Source of the DNA: JANXQG01 sp963719885
Lineage (GTDB): Bacteria > Planctomycetota > Planctomycetia > Pirellulales > Thermoguttaceae
Assembly: GCA_963719885.1 (NCBI GenBank)
Contig: CAVRDP010000018.1
Location: 186,001 to 250,000, forward strand
Direction: 5' to 3'
Length of the DNA stretch: 64,000 nucleotides
Position numbers and translations under genes: made by a program. Below, one piece after another: positions 27,501 to 36,874 of the stretch (the stretch's first letter is position 1; each line of letters starts with the position of its first letter). The notes under the pieces were generated by a model that saw only the letters and a program-made list of their open reading frames with translations, was not told where the DNA came from and did not search any database.

Positions 27501-27599
27501 AAAATCTCCGGTTTGTTTCCCACTTTCGACCAGCGATTGCCTTTCAGATAGTAGCGGCGACACACAAGCCGCCGATTCACGCTCCCGGGAGGCGTGAAC
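27501..27599 (+). promoter_or_regulatory. Shared upstream element, copy B
   Basis: Conserved blocks: AAAATCTCC, TTTGTTTCCCACTTTCGA, ATTGCCTTTCAGATAGTA, CGGCGACACACAAGCCGCC (short hairpin CGGC/GCCG) and TTCACGCTCCCGGGAGGCGT ending in GAA (palindrome). The same blocks recur at 40768-40866. It ends 106 bp before the CHAP-protein start. Confidence 0.65.
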
Positions 27600-27705
27600 A
27601 AGGCGGGGCGACCGGCCCGCCGGGGTGGTTTTCATGTGACCTGCATGGCCCTGAACACCGGTCACACTGGTTCCAACATCCGGGGAAACCCGGGGGAGGT
27701 TTTGT

Positions 27706-28566
27706 ATGAACAGCAGGACGCGAAGAAAGCTGAGGCTGGAGTGCCTCGAAAAGCGGACGATGATGAGCGGCACCACTGCCGCCGGCATGCTGTCCCACTC
27801 GCTGCCGCTGGCAGCGCCGGCGTCGGCTTTGACAGCGCCGATGTACCAACCCGCAGCGCTCGCGGTCGCCCAGACCGCGACGGTGGCCACCTCGACGCCC
27901 CAGGCGCCGACAAACCTGGCCACGAGCTACATTGTCAATGCCTTGAAGTTGACGTGGAACCCTTCTGCTAACGTCGCCGGGTATGAAGTGTACCGGGGGA
28001 CGAGCAACAACGCCGGCGCGGCGACGAAGATCGTCACCACGACCGACACCACGTTCAACGACACTTCCGCAGCCGCCGGGGTGACGTACTGGTACTTCGT
28101 CAAGGCCAGGAGCAGCAGCGGCGTTCTCAGCAACCCCAGCAACGGCGTTTCCGCCGTTGGTCCTTACCAGTGTGCCGGCTACGTCGCTCGTGCGAAGGGT
28201 CTCTTGCCGAACTACCCGAACGCCTATCAGTTCGCGGTCTCCTACGTCCGCAACTGTGTGTGCTATCCGCCCTTTCTCCAGCAGAACGGGTACGTGAAGG
28301 TCTCGGCGCCCACGGTGGGCGCGGTGGTTGTTTTTCAGCCCGGCTTCGGCCACGGGGTGGACGCGACGAATGGCCATGTCGGCATCATCGCCGCCGCCCA
28401 GGCGATCAAGTCCAGTTCCGGTGCGGTTACCGGTTGGACGATCACCGTGCGCGGGGCAAACCAGGGCGGCAACGTCTTCAGTGACTCCGGCGTCCCGAAT
28501 GTCTCGAACTGGACGCTGACGGTTGCCACGTCGGAGACGCAGATCTCCTATTGGGTCAAGGGCTGA
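27706..28566 (+). CDS. Secreted planctomycete protein with fibronectin-III and CHAP-like domains
   Basis: 286 aa, ATG preceded by GGGGGAGG. The N-terminus 'RKLRLECLEKRTMMSG' is the planctomycete-type leader seen on large extracellular proteins. Residues ~65-150 form a fibronectin-type-III domain ('LKLTWNPSANVAGYEVYRG', 'TYWYFVKARSSSG'). Residues ~153-285 resemble a CHAP amidase/peptidase ('QCAGYVARAKGLLPNY', 'VGAVVVFQPG', 'GHVGIIAAA') with the expected Cys and His. It may cleave peptidoglycan or act on extracellular peptide. It stands alone downstream of element copy B. Confidence 0.75.
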   Translation: MNSRTRRKLRLECLEKRTMMSGTTAAGMLSHSLPLAAPASALTAPMYQPAALAVAQTATVATSTPQAPTNLATSYIVNALKLTWNPSANVAGYEVYRGTSNNAGAATKIVTTTDTTFNDTSAAAGVTYWYFVKARSSSGVLSNPSNGVSAVGPYQCAGYVARAKGLLPNYPNAYQFAVSYVRNCVCYPPFLQQNGYVKVSAPTVGAVVVFQPGFGHGVDATNGHVGIIAAAQAIKSSSGAVTGWTITVRGANQGGNVFSDSGVPNVSNWTLTVATSETQISYWVKG

Positions 28567-28929
28567 CCGAAAGGGAGTTGACTTGGTCTTCTGAGGTGCA
28601 GCCTCTTGCCGGGATTGGGGTCGCAAGAGCCCTATCCGGCAACGAGGCTGCTTGCATTCTGGGGCCCGGCCAAAGTCAGACCAGGCAGCGGCATCGAATG
28701 GATCGAATGGCCGGCGGCCGGCTCCGTCTGTTCGATCGCGGCGGCAGAGACGGCCAACTCCTCGACCTTGGTCAGCAACTGCTTATGACGAGCGTTGGCG
28801 CCCTTCATCGACTCGTGGCAGCGCCGTTCTCGCGTTCTGCGTCCTGCGCGGCTTGGTCCGCCCTCGGCCGGGCTTCGTCGATCCGCTCCCGCGCGTTGCG
28901 GGGCAGCTCCATGGGCTCCTCCGTTTGCT
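28567..28929. other. Gene-poor stretch between CHAP gene and Lon-NACHT-FGE gene
   Basis: No supported gene. A sequence near 28690 (GGCATCGAATGGATCGAATGG) resembles that near 27243 downstream of the AAA gene. A minus-strand open frame with a charged helical stretch ('NARHKQLLTKVEELAVSAAA') is present but has no start context or family. Confidence 0.35.
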
Positions 28930-31900
28930 TCATTCGTCCGCCTGAACTCGGCAAACACGGAAACTCAGGTCGAATCTGCGGCACGACGGGTCTTCAAAGT
29001 AGCGGGACGCCGAGCGGCAGTCACCGGCGGGGCGCAGCAGGATCCGCCCCGGCACGCCCGAGGCCAGTAGCGAGGATCATCGTCGTCCCAGTCGCGAATA
29101 TCATCGTCGTCCCAGTCCTGGCACCACTCATATACGTTCCCGTGCATATCGTATAACCCCCAGGCGTTCGGCCGCTTCCGACCTACCGGATGCGTCGATC
29201 GGCCCGAATTGTCAAAGTACCAAGCATACTCCCCCAACTCTAACTCCGTGTCGCCAAAGCAATATGCCGTCTGGCTCCCTGCCCGACATGCATACTCCCA
29301 CTGCGCCTGCGTGGGAAGGCGGTATCCCTCTCCCAGCCACGTACAGAACATTTCTGCCATATACCAATTCACGTTGGTTGCCGGGTGATTCTCCTCGCGG
29401 CCACACTCATTCCAAAACGCCGCGTGCTGCGGAGCAAACAACTCGTACTGCGCGTTCGTCAGCGGGCAATGCATCAAGTGGAAAGGTTCTAATGAAATCA
29501 AGTGCTGCGGGTTCTCGCCGTCGTCCCCCACACCCTGCGGCGAGCCCATCAGGAATGGCTTGCCGTCGACCTCGGGATCTTCGGGGCAGCGGACGAAAGA
29601 AACCAACAGCGACTGGGCTGTATCGTAGCCCGGGTCGGCCGAATTGCCACATATCTCGGGAAACTCCCCCAGGAAACGCGCCGAGATCCGTTCGGCCATT
29701 TCGCGCAGACCGGCGTCCGTTGGTGCAGCACCTTCCTCGCCGAGCACTGCGCGAACAAGCTCCCATGCCGGATGAAGGCAGGGGCTGGCACGATACTCGC
29801 GCCGCAACAGGTCTTCAAGGATCTCCAGCGCGGCGAGGTCCAGGGTCGGAGGTGTATCGCCTTCGGTCCATGCGAAGCCGAAATCGCTGTAATTCCATTC
29901 TTCGTGATGCCGATGCACCAGCCAGCGGCACAGCCGATCGAGCCAGCCAGCCAGCTCAATCTCGTCCTGGTCTATGGCTTCATATAATACGAACGGGTTC
30001 CCGTACCGTACCAGGCAACGGGCCAAGTGGTCCAGTCCTTGCCGGTCGCCCTCCCGTTCCAGCCACGACAGCGCATAGCGAAACATCCAGTTCCACTGCC
30101 GGTTGCGGGCCTGCGCCCGGGCCACTTCCGTCTGTTCCTCCCGGCTCAGCCCTGCGAGGCGTGCCCCCGCAAAATATTCGCAAAACGAGAGGTGTCGCCA
30201 ACTCAAGCGTGTCGCGGTCGCACGCTCCAGCACCGTGTGGATAGTAATGATATCGACCTGCTCCAGTTCGCTCCAAGGCTGGTCCTTGAACTGCCGGTGC
30301 AGCGCCTGCCAGGAATCGTCAGCCACCTGCCCGCGAAAATCGTCCTGCGCGATCGATTGCCAGGCCAGTTCCTCAAGCGTTTCAACGGCCTCCGCGGTGT
30401 CGAGCAGCCTGTGGTCCGCGTGCCCCCGCTGAAGTGACCGAAAGCCCTGCTCGATGAGGGCGCTCATGGCCTGCTGGTACACGGCCTCGCGGTTCTTCAG
30501 GTCATGCAGCCTTCCGTCGCGGGCCAGAAGCCGTAGCAGCCTAGCCAGGAGAGGAACCCGAAGCAACTCTTGCCATCCTAGCTTGCACCGGTTGTCGTCA
30601 CTGAAATTCCACCCCGGCTTATGATAATCGATGAGCAGGGCATCGGCGACGTTGCCCAGGAACTGGCGGAGGTCAGCCTGGGCATCGTCCTCCGTCTGAA
30701 ACCCATCAAGCCGGAACACTTGCCATGCCTGCTTGTCGAACAGCTTGTTGCGGGTGCTTTTGACGTGTTCGCGGCCGGTAACGATTACCGGACAGCCGCG
30801 GACGTCCTCGCTGGCCAGGAAGCCGGCCACCGGTCCGAAATCGAACCCTTCGCCGGTCTGATCGACCGCGTCCAACAGCAACACGACATTGCCCTGCCGC
30901 AGCAGCCGGCGGAACCATTGATAACGATCTTCGGCCTCCTGTTCGTGATCGGCGGCCCTTTTCCGCTCAAAGCAGTTGGCCAAAGGGCGCTCGACCAATT
31001 CTCGCAGGGCGTCCTCGGTGTGGCCCCAGGGGATCTCCGAAAGATCGCGGACCAATACCGCCACCCGTTCGCTTTCGTTCGCGGCGATCGACCGCAGGCA
31101 GTCACACAACAGCGTGCTCTTGCCCATGCCGCTTTCGGCCAGTACCGCGAGGCGCGGGGCTTCACCGGACTGGGATTCGGTCTCTCCCCCCAGTGTTTCG
31201 AGCCGCAGTCGGCCGCAGCAGAACTCGCCAAGCTGCTCCGGCGACAGCCAATGCCAAGAGTCCTGGTCGGGCCCGCGGACGAGCCGTTCGTCCCGCCGCG
31301 ACATCGGCAGACGCACATAGGGATTGCACTCTTGCAACTCCTTCTCGGCCCGTGCCGCCAGGCGCCCGTTGACATGCCTAGTCACCCGCGTCCAGTGCGA
31401 GAGTTGCTCATAGACCTCGCCGAACGTGCCGCAGGGAATGATGGCCAACCGGCCGTCGTCCAGCTCGATGCGACTGCCAGCGACTTCTGATCGGCCACCA
31501 TCGCCGCTGCTGGCACGGCCCTCCAGCGGTACATCCTGCCCATCGGCCACGAGGATCTCAGACATGTTCTTGAGCTGGTGCAGGACTGCACCAGCCTTCA
31601 CCGCCACCGCGCCAACTACGTCGAGGCGGAGGTCGCCGGCCGCCGCATCGCGCAAGCATGCCGTGGCGACGGCGTGGCCGTCGAGCACATCCCTCTCCGC
31701 TGCCGCGCGGATCGCTACGGCGAAGGCCAACTCCGCGGAACGGCCTTTCAACTCCGCCAGCCGCGGCAACTCGTCGACAGGGTCCGTCAGATCGAGCCAC
31801 CAGCGGAAGTCGTAATGGCAGGCACTGGGCGACTCGATGCAGCGCGGCCAGCCAAGCATTTTGGATACCCGTCTGGAAACTCTCCATGGTCCACAAGTAA

Positions 31901-32623
31901 CCGCCTGCCAGCGGATCGGGATACACCGTCCCGCAGCCGTTTGCGACCCGCTCGACGTGAAGCCGCGCCGGAAAGCCAGTGCCCGACGACCGGTCGGCCA
32001 ACAGGACCCAAGTCTGCACAGCATGGTCCCGCGGCAATGATACTTCGGCTGGGCCGTTTGTCCGCTCGTGGGCCGGCAAGTATTGGGAGCAGAGATACAC
32101 GAGAGTTTCGCCAACGATGCGCCAGACCGGCGTGCTGGTCGCCTAAGCGATCGGCGAGCCGGCGGAAGAGATCGCGCATGCGGTCGTTCGGCAGGCGGCG
32201 CACGAACGCCAGTTCACCCCCACCGCCGAGTACCGCAGGGCAGTCGGCCGGCGGTTGATAGGCCCACGACTCGGCATACTGCCTCGCCGCTGACTCCAAC
32301 AACCGCTCAATCGCCTCGCCAGTCCAATCGCCGTCCAAGACGGCCTCGATGACCAGCAGGCGGGCTGCGAGCAGCTTGCCGTATCCGTCCGGGAGGGCCA
32401 GTAGACTCTGAGCCGCCTTGACGGCCTGGCGCACCTCGGCCAAGGTTCCTGGGGCATCGACTTGGTTGTGCGCCATCTCCAGCAGCAAGCAACGGGACCC
32501 GAACACGTGCTTGCGCCATAGTCTGCTGCCACGCCGCCAGTCTGCCTCGACGGCCTCGCGGAGTTTCACCATCGCTTCGAGCAGCCGTCCGCGGTTGCGG
32601 AGTTCTTGGATTTCGTCAGCCAT
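28930..32623 (-). CDS. Lon-like / NACHT NTPase / FGE-domain multidomain protein 1, three frameshifts
   Basis: Start ATG at 32623; frames change near 32128, 31820 and 29030, each restoring similarity. Order: helical N-terminus ('LLEAMVKLREAVEADWRR'); a Lon-protease-like domain with 'ELKGRSAELAFAVAIRAAA' (Ser of the GPSAG motif kept) and 'VVGAVAVKAGAVLHQL' (canonical Lys replaced, another Lys two residues on); a NACHT/STAND NTPase with Walker A 'VLAESGMGKSTLLCD' (~31120) and Walker B 'VVLLLDAVDQTGEG'; a helical region; and an FGE domain ('KPFLMGSPQG', 'YRLPTQAQWEYACRAGS', 'WGLYDMHGNVYEWC', 'GDCRSASRYFEDPSC') to the true stop at 28930. About 1,230 residues in all. It is the last gene of a leftward operon with an ECF sigma factor and an E1-like protein. 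I infer an NTP-switch immune receptor or effector. Confidence 0.7.
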
Positions 32624-32817
32624 CGGTTCACGTTCGTGTTGAGAGCACCATTGCTACGAGGCCAGCAAAGGCACGGCTAGAGGCATTCGCCAACAGGCTT
32701 GCCCTGACTCGCAGGCAGGTGTGTCACTCTGGATAGGTTACCGCGGCGGCGCACCGTCTTCAACTGACCCTCCGGCTGCGGATATACGGCAGGCCGCTGG
32801 CGAGCACGTGCGGGCGG

Positions 32818-34117
32818 TCATTCAGGCCGGCAAAACGGGCAGTCGGCCGCCGCCGAAACTGGTCCATGGTGCGTTTCCAGCCCTTCGCCCGGTACCCACC
32901 GCAAGCGGTGCCAATACGAACTTCGTAATTGGCCAGTAAGCAGGTCGAGCCACAACTGCAAGGCAATGCCCACCGCGATCGCATTGAGCGTCACCAGGCT
33001 CCCGGCCCGTTGTTCGTGCCATGCCCGCGGCCGACCGCGGCGGAGCGTTCCGGGGGGGGCCAGTAGCTCGTAGAGCGTTTCTTCTCGGTCGGCGAACCCG
33101 CCGACGCAGGCCACGCATCCTGCCCCCGGAAGCAGCATGCGGATGTCGCCTGTGAGCTGCATCCCGCCCGACTCATCCTTGGTGACGCTGGTCGCTAGGT
33201 CTAGGTGAGCGGTCAGTGTTTCACGCGCCAGAAGTGCGGCGCCCAGCCTGGGTGTATCGTTATCCACAGCGGTCACGATCAGATCGGCTGGCAAGCGCCG
33301 CAGGGCCATGATTACCGCCGGGTCCGTGAGCGGAGCGTCAAAACACGTCACGGCCATGTCGGGCCGCAAGCGGAGGAGTCCTTCGGCCAGGGCGGCCACC
33401 TTGGGCCGTCCCACGTCGGCGAGGGCCAGCCCCGGCATGGCATCAAGGTTCTCCGGTCCCAGCAAGTCGCCATCGACCAGACGGAGTGATCGTATACCCA
33501 ACGACGCGAACTGGAAGGCCACCTGCGCTCCCGTTGCGGCCGGCGCCGACGAGCGTGACCGACGCGGCCCGGAGATGCCGGACAACGCGTTGCCCGACCG
33601 CCCCTTCGAGCCGGCTGTAGCGGAGTGCCTCATCGGCATCTAACAGGGCATCGACCGCCGGCTCGCGTTCGACGCGAAGCATCCCCGGCCCGATAATGTG
33701 AAGTCCGGCCAAAGGCACCAACCGACCTTCACTCAGGCGGACCACGCCGTTCCATCCCGGCCCAACCTTGTCTTCACCAACCGAGGAAACAACCACGACG
33801 GCAACTGCCTGGGAAGCTCGTGGTTGGAGCCGGGGAAGGATGGCTTCGGGCGCCCCGCGGATCTCACCCGCGGGAAGCACGTGCAGCACGGCCCAATCGA
33901 CCAACGGTGGGAAGTGGTCGCCGGTGGGGGCCTGATCGCTGACCTCGATCCGTTCGACCAACAGCCGGCGGTCCTGCTCGGTGGAGAGCCACCGTAGCGG
34001 GCCGGCCGCGAAACCACCGGGATTGATCAACAGCGGGCGTAACCCTGCTTCCCACGCCTCGCGGGTGATAACCAACTGGTAGGGCAGAACGGGCGTGGCG
34101 ATGGTCTGCGGCATAGC
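32818..34117 (-). CDS. E1/ThiF-like adenylyltransferase with divergent N-terminal domain, one frameshift
   Basis: Start ATG at 34117 (GGGGAG 6 bp upstream). Residues 1-~165 are a divergent domain ('LHVLPAGEIRGAPEAILP', 'VPLAGLHIIGPGML') in the position where JAB/MPN-like domains sit in similar proteins; I see no zinc-binding HxH. The Rossmann part follows: 'ASVTLVGAGRNGS', a frame change near 33528, 'VAFQFASLGIRSLRLVDGD', 'ENLDAMPGL', 'VGRPKVAALAEGL' and 'LIVTAVDNDTPR', with Cys motifs 'GAGCVACVGG' and 'DCPFCRP' that could bind zinc. This is a ubiquitin-activating (E1/MoeB/ThiF)-type fold. It sits between a sigma-factor gene and Lon-NACHT-FGE protein 1. Confidence 0.7.
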
Positions 34118-34199
34118 GGCTCCCCATGTTCCCCAGGCCGGCGTCCTTGTCCGAGGACCTGGCAATGCCAGCCCTTTGACCACGATGTCCGGCCGGCGA

Positions 34200-34373
34200 T
34201 CAGTCGTACCGAGCCAACTCCCGCAACCGGGCCAGTTCCTCTTGTCGCTGGCGGTCGATCTTGGCTTGCTCTTCACTCCGCAGGCGGCGGATTTCGTCCG
34301 CCAAGTCCGGCGGCGGAGACGTGTGGATTGGTTGCTTTACTGGCGATGGTGCCGGGCTGATTAGGGTTTGCAT
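34200..34373 (-). CDS. Small charged helical protein (57 aa)
   Basis: ATG at 34373 with GGAGC 7 bp upstream, TGA at 34200-34202. A proline-rich N-terminus ('SPAPSPVKQPIHTSPPP') is followed by one long charged helix ('DEIRRLRSEEQAKIDRQRQ', 'EELARLRELARYD'). It is placed between the sigma-factor and E1-like genes. It does not end in the Gly-Gly expected of a ubiquitin-like modifier. A coiled-coil accessory is more likely; function unknown. Confidence 0.6.
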   Translation of the reverse strand: MQTLISPAPSPVKQPIHTSPPPDLADEIRRLRSEEQAKIDRQRQEELARLRELARYD

Positions 34374-34441
34374 GGTGTTGCTCCTAGTGTCAAGATGAGT
34401 ATCGACTTACCGCGTTGCAGCATCTGAAGTGATTGGCTGCG

Positions 34442-35335
34442 CTATTTGGGTTTAAGAAGTAAGTTCAGAATATTCCTGCTAGCCATCTCTATGCGTTTCA
34501 TCACGTTGTCGACCGTGATCATCAGTTTGCCCGCGATGGCCGCGATGGCCGCCAGTTCACTCTTGTTGAGCTTATGCTTGTCCTTGATGGTCGTGAGTTC
34601 ATCCACGATGATGTCATGCTTGTTGGCAATGTCCACGATGGGCAACGGGGGGTAATTGCCGAAATAGAACTCGCAAAGGACATCCCGATCAGCTTCGTCA
34701 AGATATGTGCGGACTAGCCTGTAGCCGATACGTGCGAGCTTCTTTAGCGTTTTTGTCTCTCGGGAGCGAACCTGATCCAAGGTCCAACCTGTCATCGCAG
34801 TCACCTGGACCCTCGGAAGCTCCCTGTCAAATCGCAGGTGGATGACACGTTGTTCGTCGGGATCTAACTCAAGCAATGCCTCGGCCATGAAATCGGGCTG
34901 ATCGACATCTTCGTGCAGCTCGCGTCGTTCATCAGGGACGAGGTCCTTGAGGGCCACGCCACCATCGGCTTGTGGTAGGTCGAGCGAGAGGGAACGAGGA
35001 ACCTGTTCACGCCAGTAAGCCGTCACCGCAGTTCGCGCTTGTGAGAAGAAATAGGCTTTACGCAGTTGCCACTCCCAAAGTACGAGTACGCAATGGCTGT
35101 CGCAGATCCAAGTTCGGTAAAAGACTTTTAAGTGGCTCACGGCGTCTCTGATTCTGATAAATGTGTCGTGAGTCACATCGTCTACGTCTTGGGGAGGAAC
35201 TCCCATCCGCCTCACATGCCGACAAAGTTGGGGGTTCAGAACGTCGAAGACCCTCTCCCCTGCGCTCGCGTCACCACGGATCAATCCAAGCACCACCTCG
35301 GTGTCGAAAGCCAAATCGGTGTCCAAAGGGGGCAT
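34442..35335 (-). CDS. ECF-type RNA polymerase sigma factor (extended)
   Basis: 297 aa. Region 2 is seen at about 28-75 ('RVFDVLNPQLCRHVRRMG', 'DVDDVTHDTFIRIRDAV') and region 4 at about 155-205 ('ALLELDPDEQRVIHLRFDRE', 'LPRVQVTAMTGWTLDQVR'). A C-terminal extension of about 90 residues is helical ('ELTTIKDKHKLNKSELAAIA'). The start codon lies 4 bp from the stop of the upstream gene. It presumably directs polymerase to promoters of this operon and perhaps others in the island; whether it binds the shared upstream element is untested. Confidence 0.8.
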   Translation of the reverse strand: MPPLDTDLAFDTEVVLGLIRGDASAGERVFDVLNPQLCRHVRRMGVPPQDVDDVTHDTFIRIRDAVSHLKVFYRTWICDSHCVLVLWEWQLRKAYFFSQARTAVTAYWREQVPRSLSLDLPQADGGVALKDLVPDERRELHEDVDQPDFMAEALLELDPDEQRVIHLRFDRELPRVQVTAMTGWTLDQVRSRETKTLKKLARIGYRLVRTYLDEADRDVLCEFYFGNYPPLPIVDIANKHDIIVDELTTIKDKHKLNKSELAAIAAIAGKLMITVDNVMKRIEMASRNILNLLLKPK

Positions 35336-35339
35336 GCCA

Positions 35340-36245
35340 TTATCCCTCCTCTCCCACGATCACGCTCAGCGCCCACCTTATCGATGGGTCCTGAATCAGC
35401 TTCCGCTGGTCTGCCCATCGGGCAGGAAAGATGAACCCCTCTTCAGTCTGCTCGACCGGGATCGACGTGTACTCCTGCCGGGCGAGGAACGCCTGGACCA
35501 CCGCCGGTGTCATAAGGCCAAGATCCTCGTCCGTCATCGGCCGGACCACGACCTCCACGGCGTCGGGCGGAATGGTAGGGAAGGAGGTGGTGGCCCCCCA
35601 CCGTCCGTCTTGGAGGCGATAATCGAGATGTACCGCCCGTCGAACCGACGCGGCATTACGCCCGGTTCCAGACCGGATTTCGGCCACCACGATCTCGCTA
35701 TCGCTATCCTCCGGCAGGGATGCGGTGATCCTCAACGTCCCCTCCTCGGGGAGGAAGCTCAACTCGATGTCCTGAGAGGTCTTGGTGACGGCCGTTTCCT
35801 CTCCCTCTTCGGGCTGATCGTGGTCATCAGCGGAAAGAAGAAGGCACGATTCGGGACGCAGGCCTGAAGCCTCTTCTCCTGATCTCCGCGGCCTTACCTT
35901 CCGCTGTGGGATCGGCATATTCACCTCGTCAAAGCGCCAGAACCAGAACCGCCCGAGGAAAATCGCAAGCGGCGTCCAGCCCTCGCTCCCGCCGGCCATC
36001 TTGAGCCGGAACGTCGGCGGGTCGGTGCCGATGTGTTCCAGTGTGAGACCCAACGGTTCCAGTTGCCCTGCCCGGAACGACGCCGCGAAGCCAGTCATCG
36101 GCGATTTGCCCGAGGAAATGTCTCCCAACTGGCCGCGGCCCCCATGCAAGGATAGCAAGGATGCCCGCTGGAGTTGCCTTTGTCGGTTCCGGATGACCTC
36201 TTTTAACCGATCGGGGGGGGTGATTCCAATTTCGCTGCCAGCCAT
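35340..36245 (-). CDS. Hypothetical protein preceding the ECF sigma factor (301 aa)
   Basis: ATG at 36245 with GGGAG 8 bp upstream. The N-terminal part is basic, the middle has an acidic linker ('DDHDQPEEGEETAVTK'), and the second half is beta-rich ('LRITASLPEDSDSEIVVAE', 'DAVEVVVRPMTDEDLG'). No family is recognised. As the first gene of the sigma/E1/Lon-NACHT-FGE operon and almost touching the sigma gene, it could be an anti-sigma or sensor component, but it has no membrane segment. Confidence 0.65.
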   Translation of the reverse strand: MAGSEIGITPPDRLKEVIRNRQRQLQRASLLSLHGGRGQLGDISSGKSPMTGFAASFRAGQLEPLGLTLEHIGTDPPTFRLKMAGGSEGWTPLAIFLGRFWFWRFDEVNMPIPQRKVRPRRSGEEASGLRPESCLLLSADDHDQPEEGEETAVTKTSQDIELSFLPEEGTLRITASLPEDSDSEIVVAEIRSGTGRNAASVRRAVHLDYRLQDGRWGATTSFPTIPPDAVEVVVRPMTDEDLGLMTPAVVQAFLARQEYTSIPVEQTEEGFIFPARWADQRKLIQDPSIRWALSVIVGEEG

Positions 36246-36516
36246 ATATTACTCCCAAAATGACGTGTTACCGCCGAAAGCGCAAGGTCGAAACTCCCCA
36301 CGCCCATCGCGGTTCTAATGTATTAAAGGCCAGCGGCGACCTCAAGTGGGAAAGAATTTATCCGAATTTTCAGGCAAGTCGTAACCCATTCGAGGGCAAT
36401 GATTTATGGGACCGATTGATCCTGACCATCTGCGGTCTTGAAGTATTTTCTTCCCACTTTCGTTGCTGAATTGTCTTAGAACTCCCAAAGGGGCTTGGCG
36501 GCCCCTGGAGCATCCT
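36246..36516. promoter_or_regulatory. Divergent promoter region with short copy D of shared element
   Basis: This 271-bp gap separates two divergently transcribed operons. At 36447-36481 it carries CTTCCCACTTTCG, eight other bases, then AATTGTCTTAGA, matching the first two blocks of the shared element (copies B and C) at the same relative spacing on the plus strand. The later hairpin blocks are missing and replaced by another GC hairpin (GGGGCTTGGCGGCCCC). Confidence 0.45.
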
Positions 36517-36849
36517 ATGACTGAGTTCCCCGGCGAGGTTGATTTCGTTGGCCCGGGCGTCGAGGTCCGCTTGACCCCCGAAGGCCCGCGCTCTCATCTG
36601 GAGATTCGGGTACAGCACGATCAGGCAGATGCGGTTCATCTGGAGGTCCTTCTAGTACCGCGAGATGAGCGGGGGCTGGCCACGGGGGCACCCACGGCCA
36701 TCTACGCAAGCACGTGGCCGCTTCGGCGATTGGAAGGCCGGGAAACGGCAGTGGCCGAAGGCTGGCTCCCCCGCTCGCTCGAACCCGACCTGGCGCGCCG
36801 GTGCTACTACCGCGTGACGCCTGTTATGATGAATGCTTCCAATACTTGA
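36517..36849 (+). CDS. Small beta-rich hypothetical protein (110 aa) upstream of Lon-NACHT-FGE protein 2
   Basis: ATG at 36517 with GGAG 8 bp upstream; the frame opens earlier at 36463 without a site. Alternating hydrophobic residues suggest a beta-sandwich ('SHLEIRVQHDQADAVHLEVL', 'GAPTAIYASTWPLRRLEGRE'). A remnant of a related gene lies at about 27294-27370. It ends 25 bp before the next start, so the two form an operon. Function unknown. Confidence 0.6.
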   Translation: MTEFPGEVDFVGPGVEVRLTPEGPRSHLEIRVQHDQADAVHLEVLLVPRDERGLATGAPTAIYASTWPLRRLEGRETAVAEGWLPRSLEPDLARRCYYRVTPVMMNASNT

Positions 36850-36874
36850 AGACCCATAACGAGCCGTGCATATC

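Noticed and set aside
34200..34373. 57-residue protein as a ubiquitin-like modifier next to the E1-like gene
   Set aside because: It is a single charged helix without beta-grasp pattern and ends in Arg-Tyr-Asp, not Gly-Gly.
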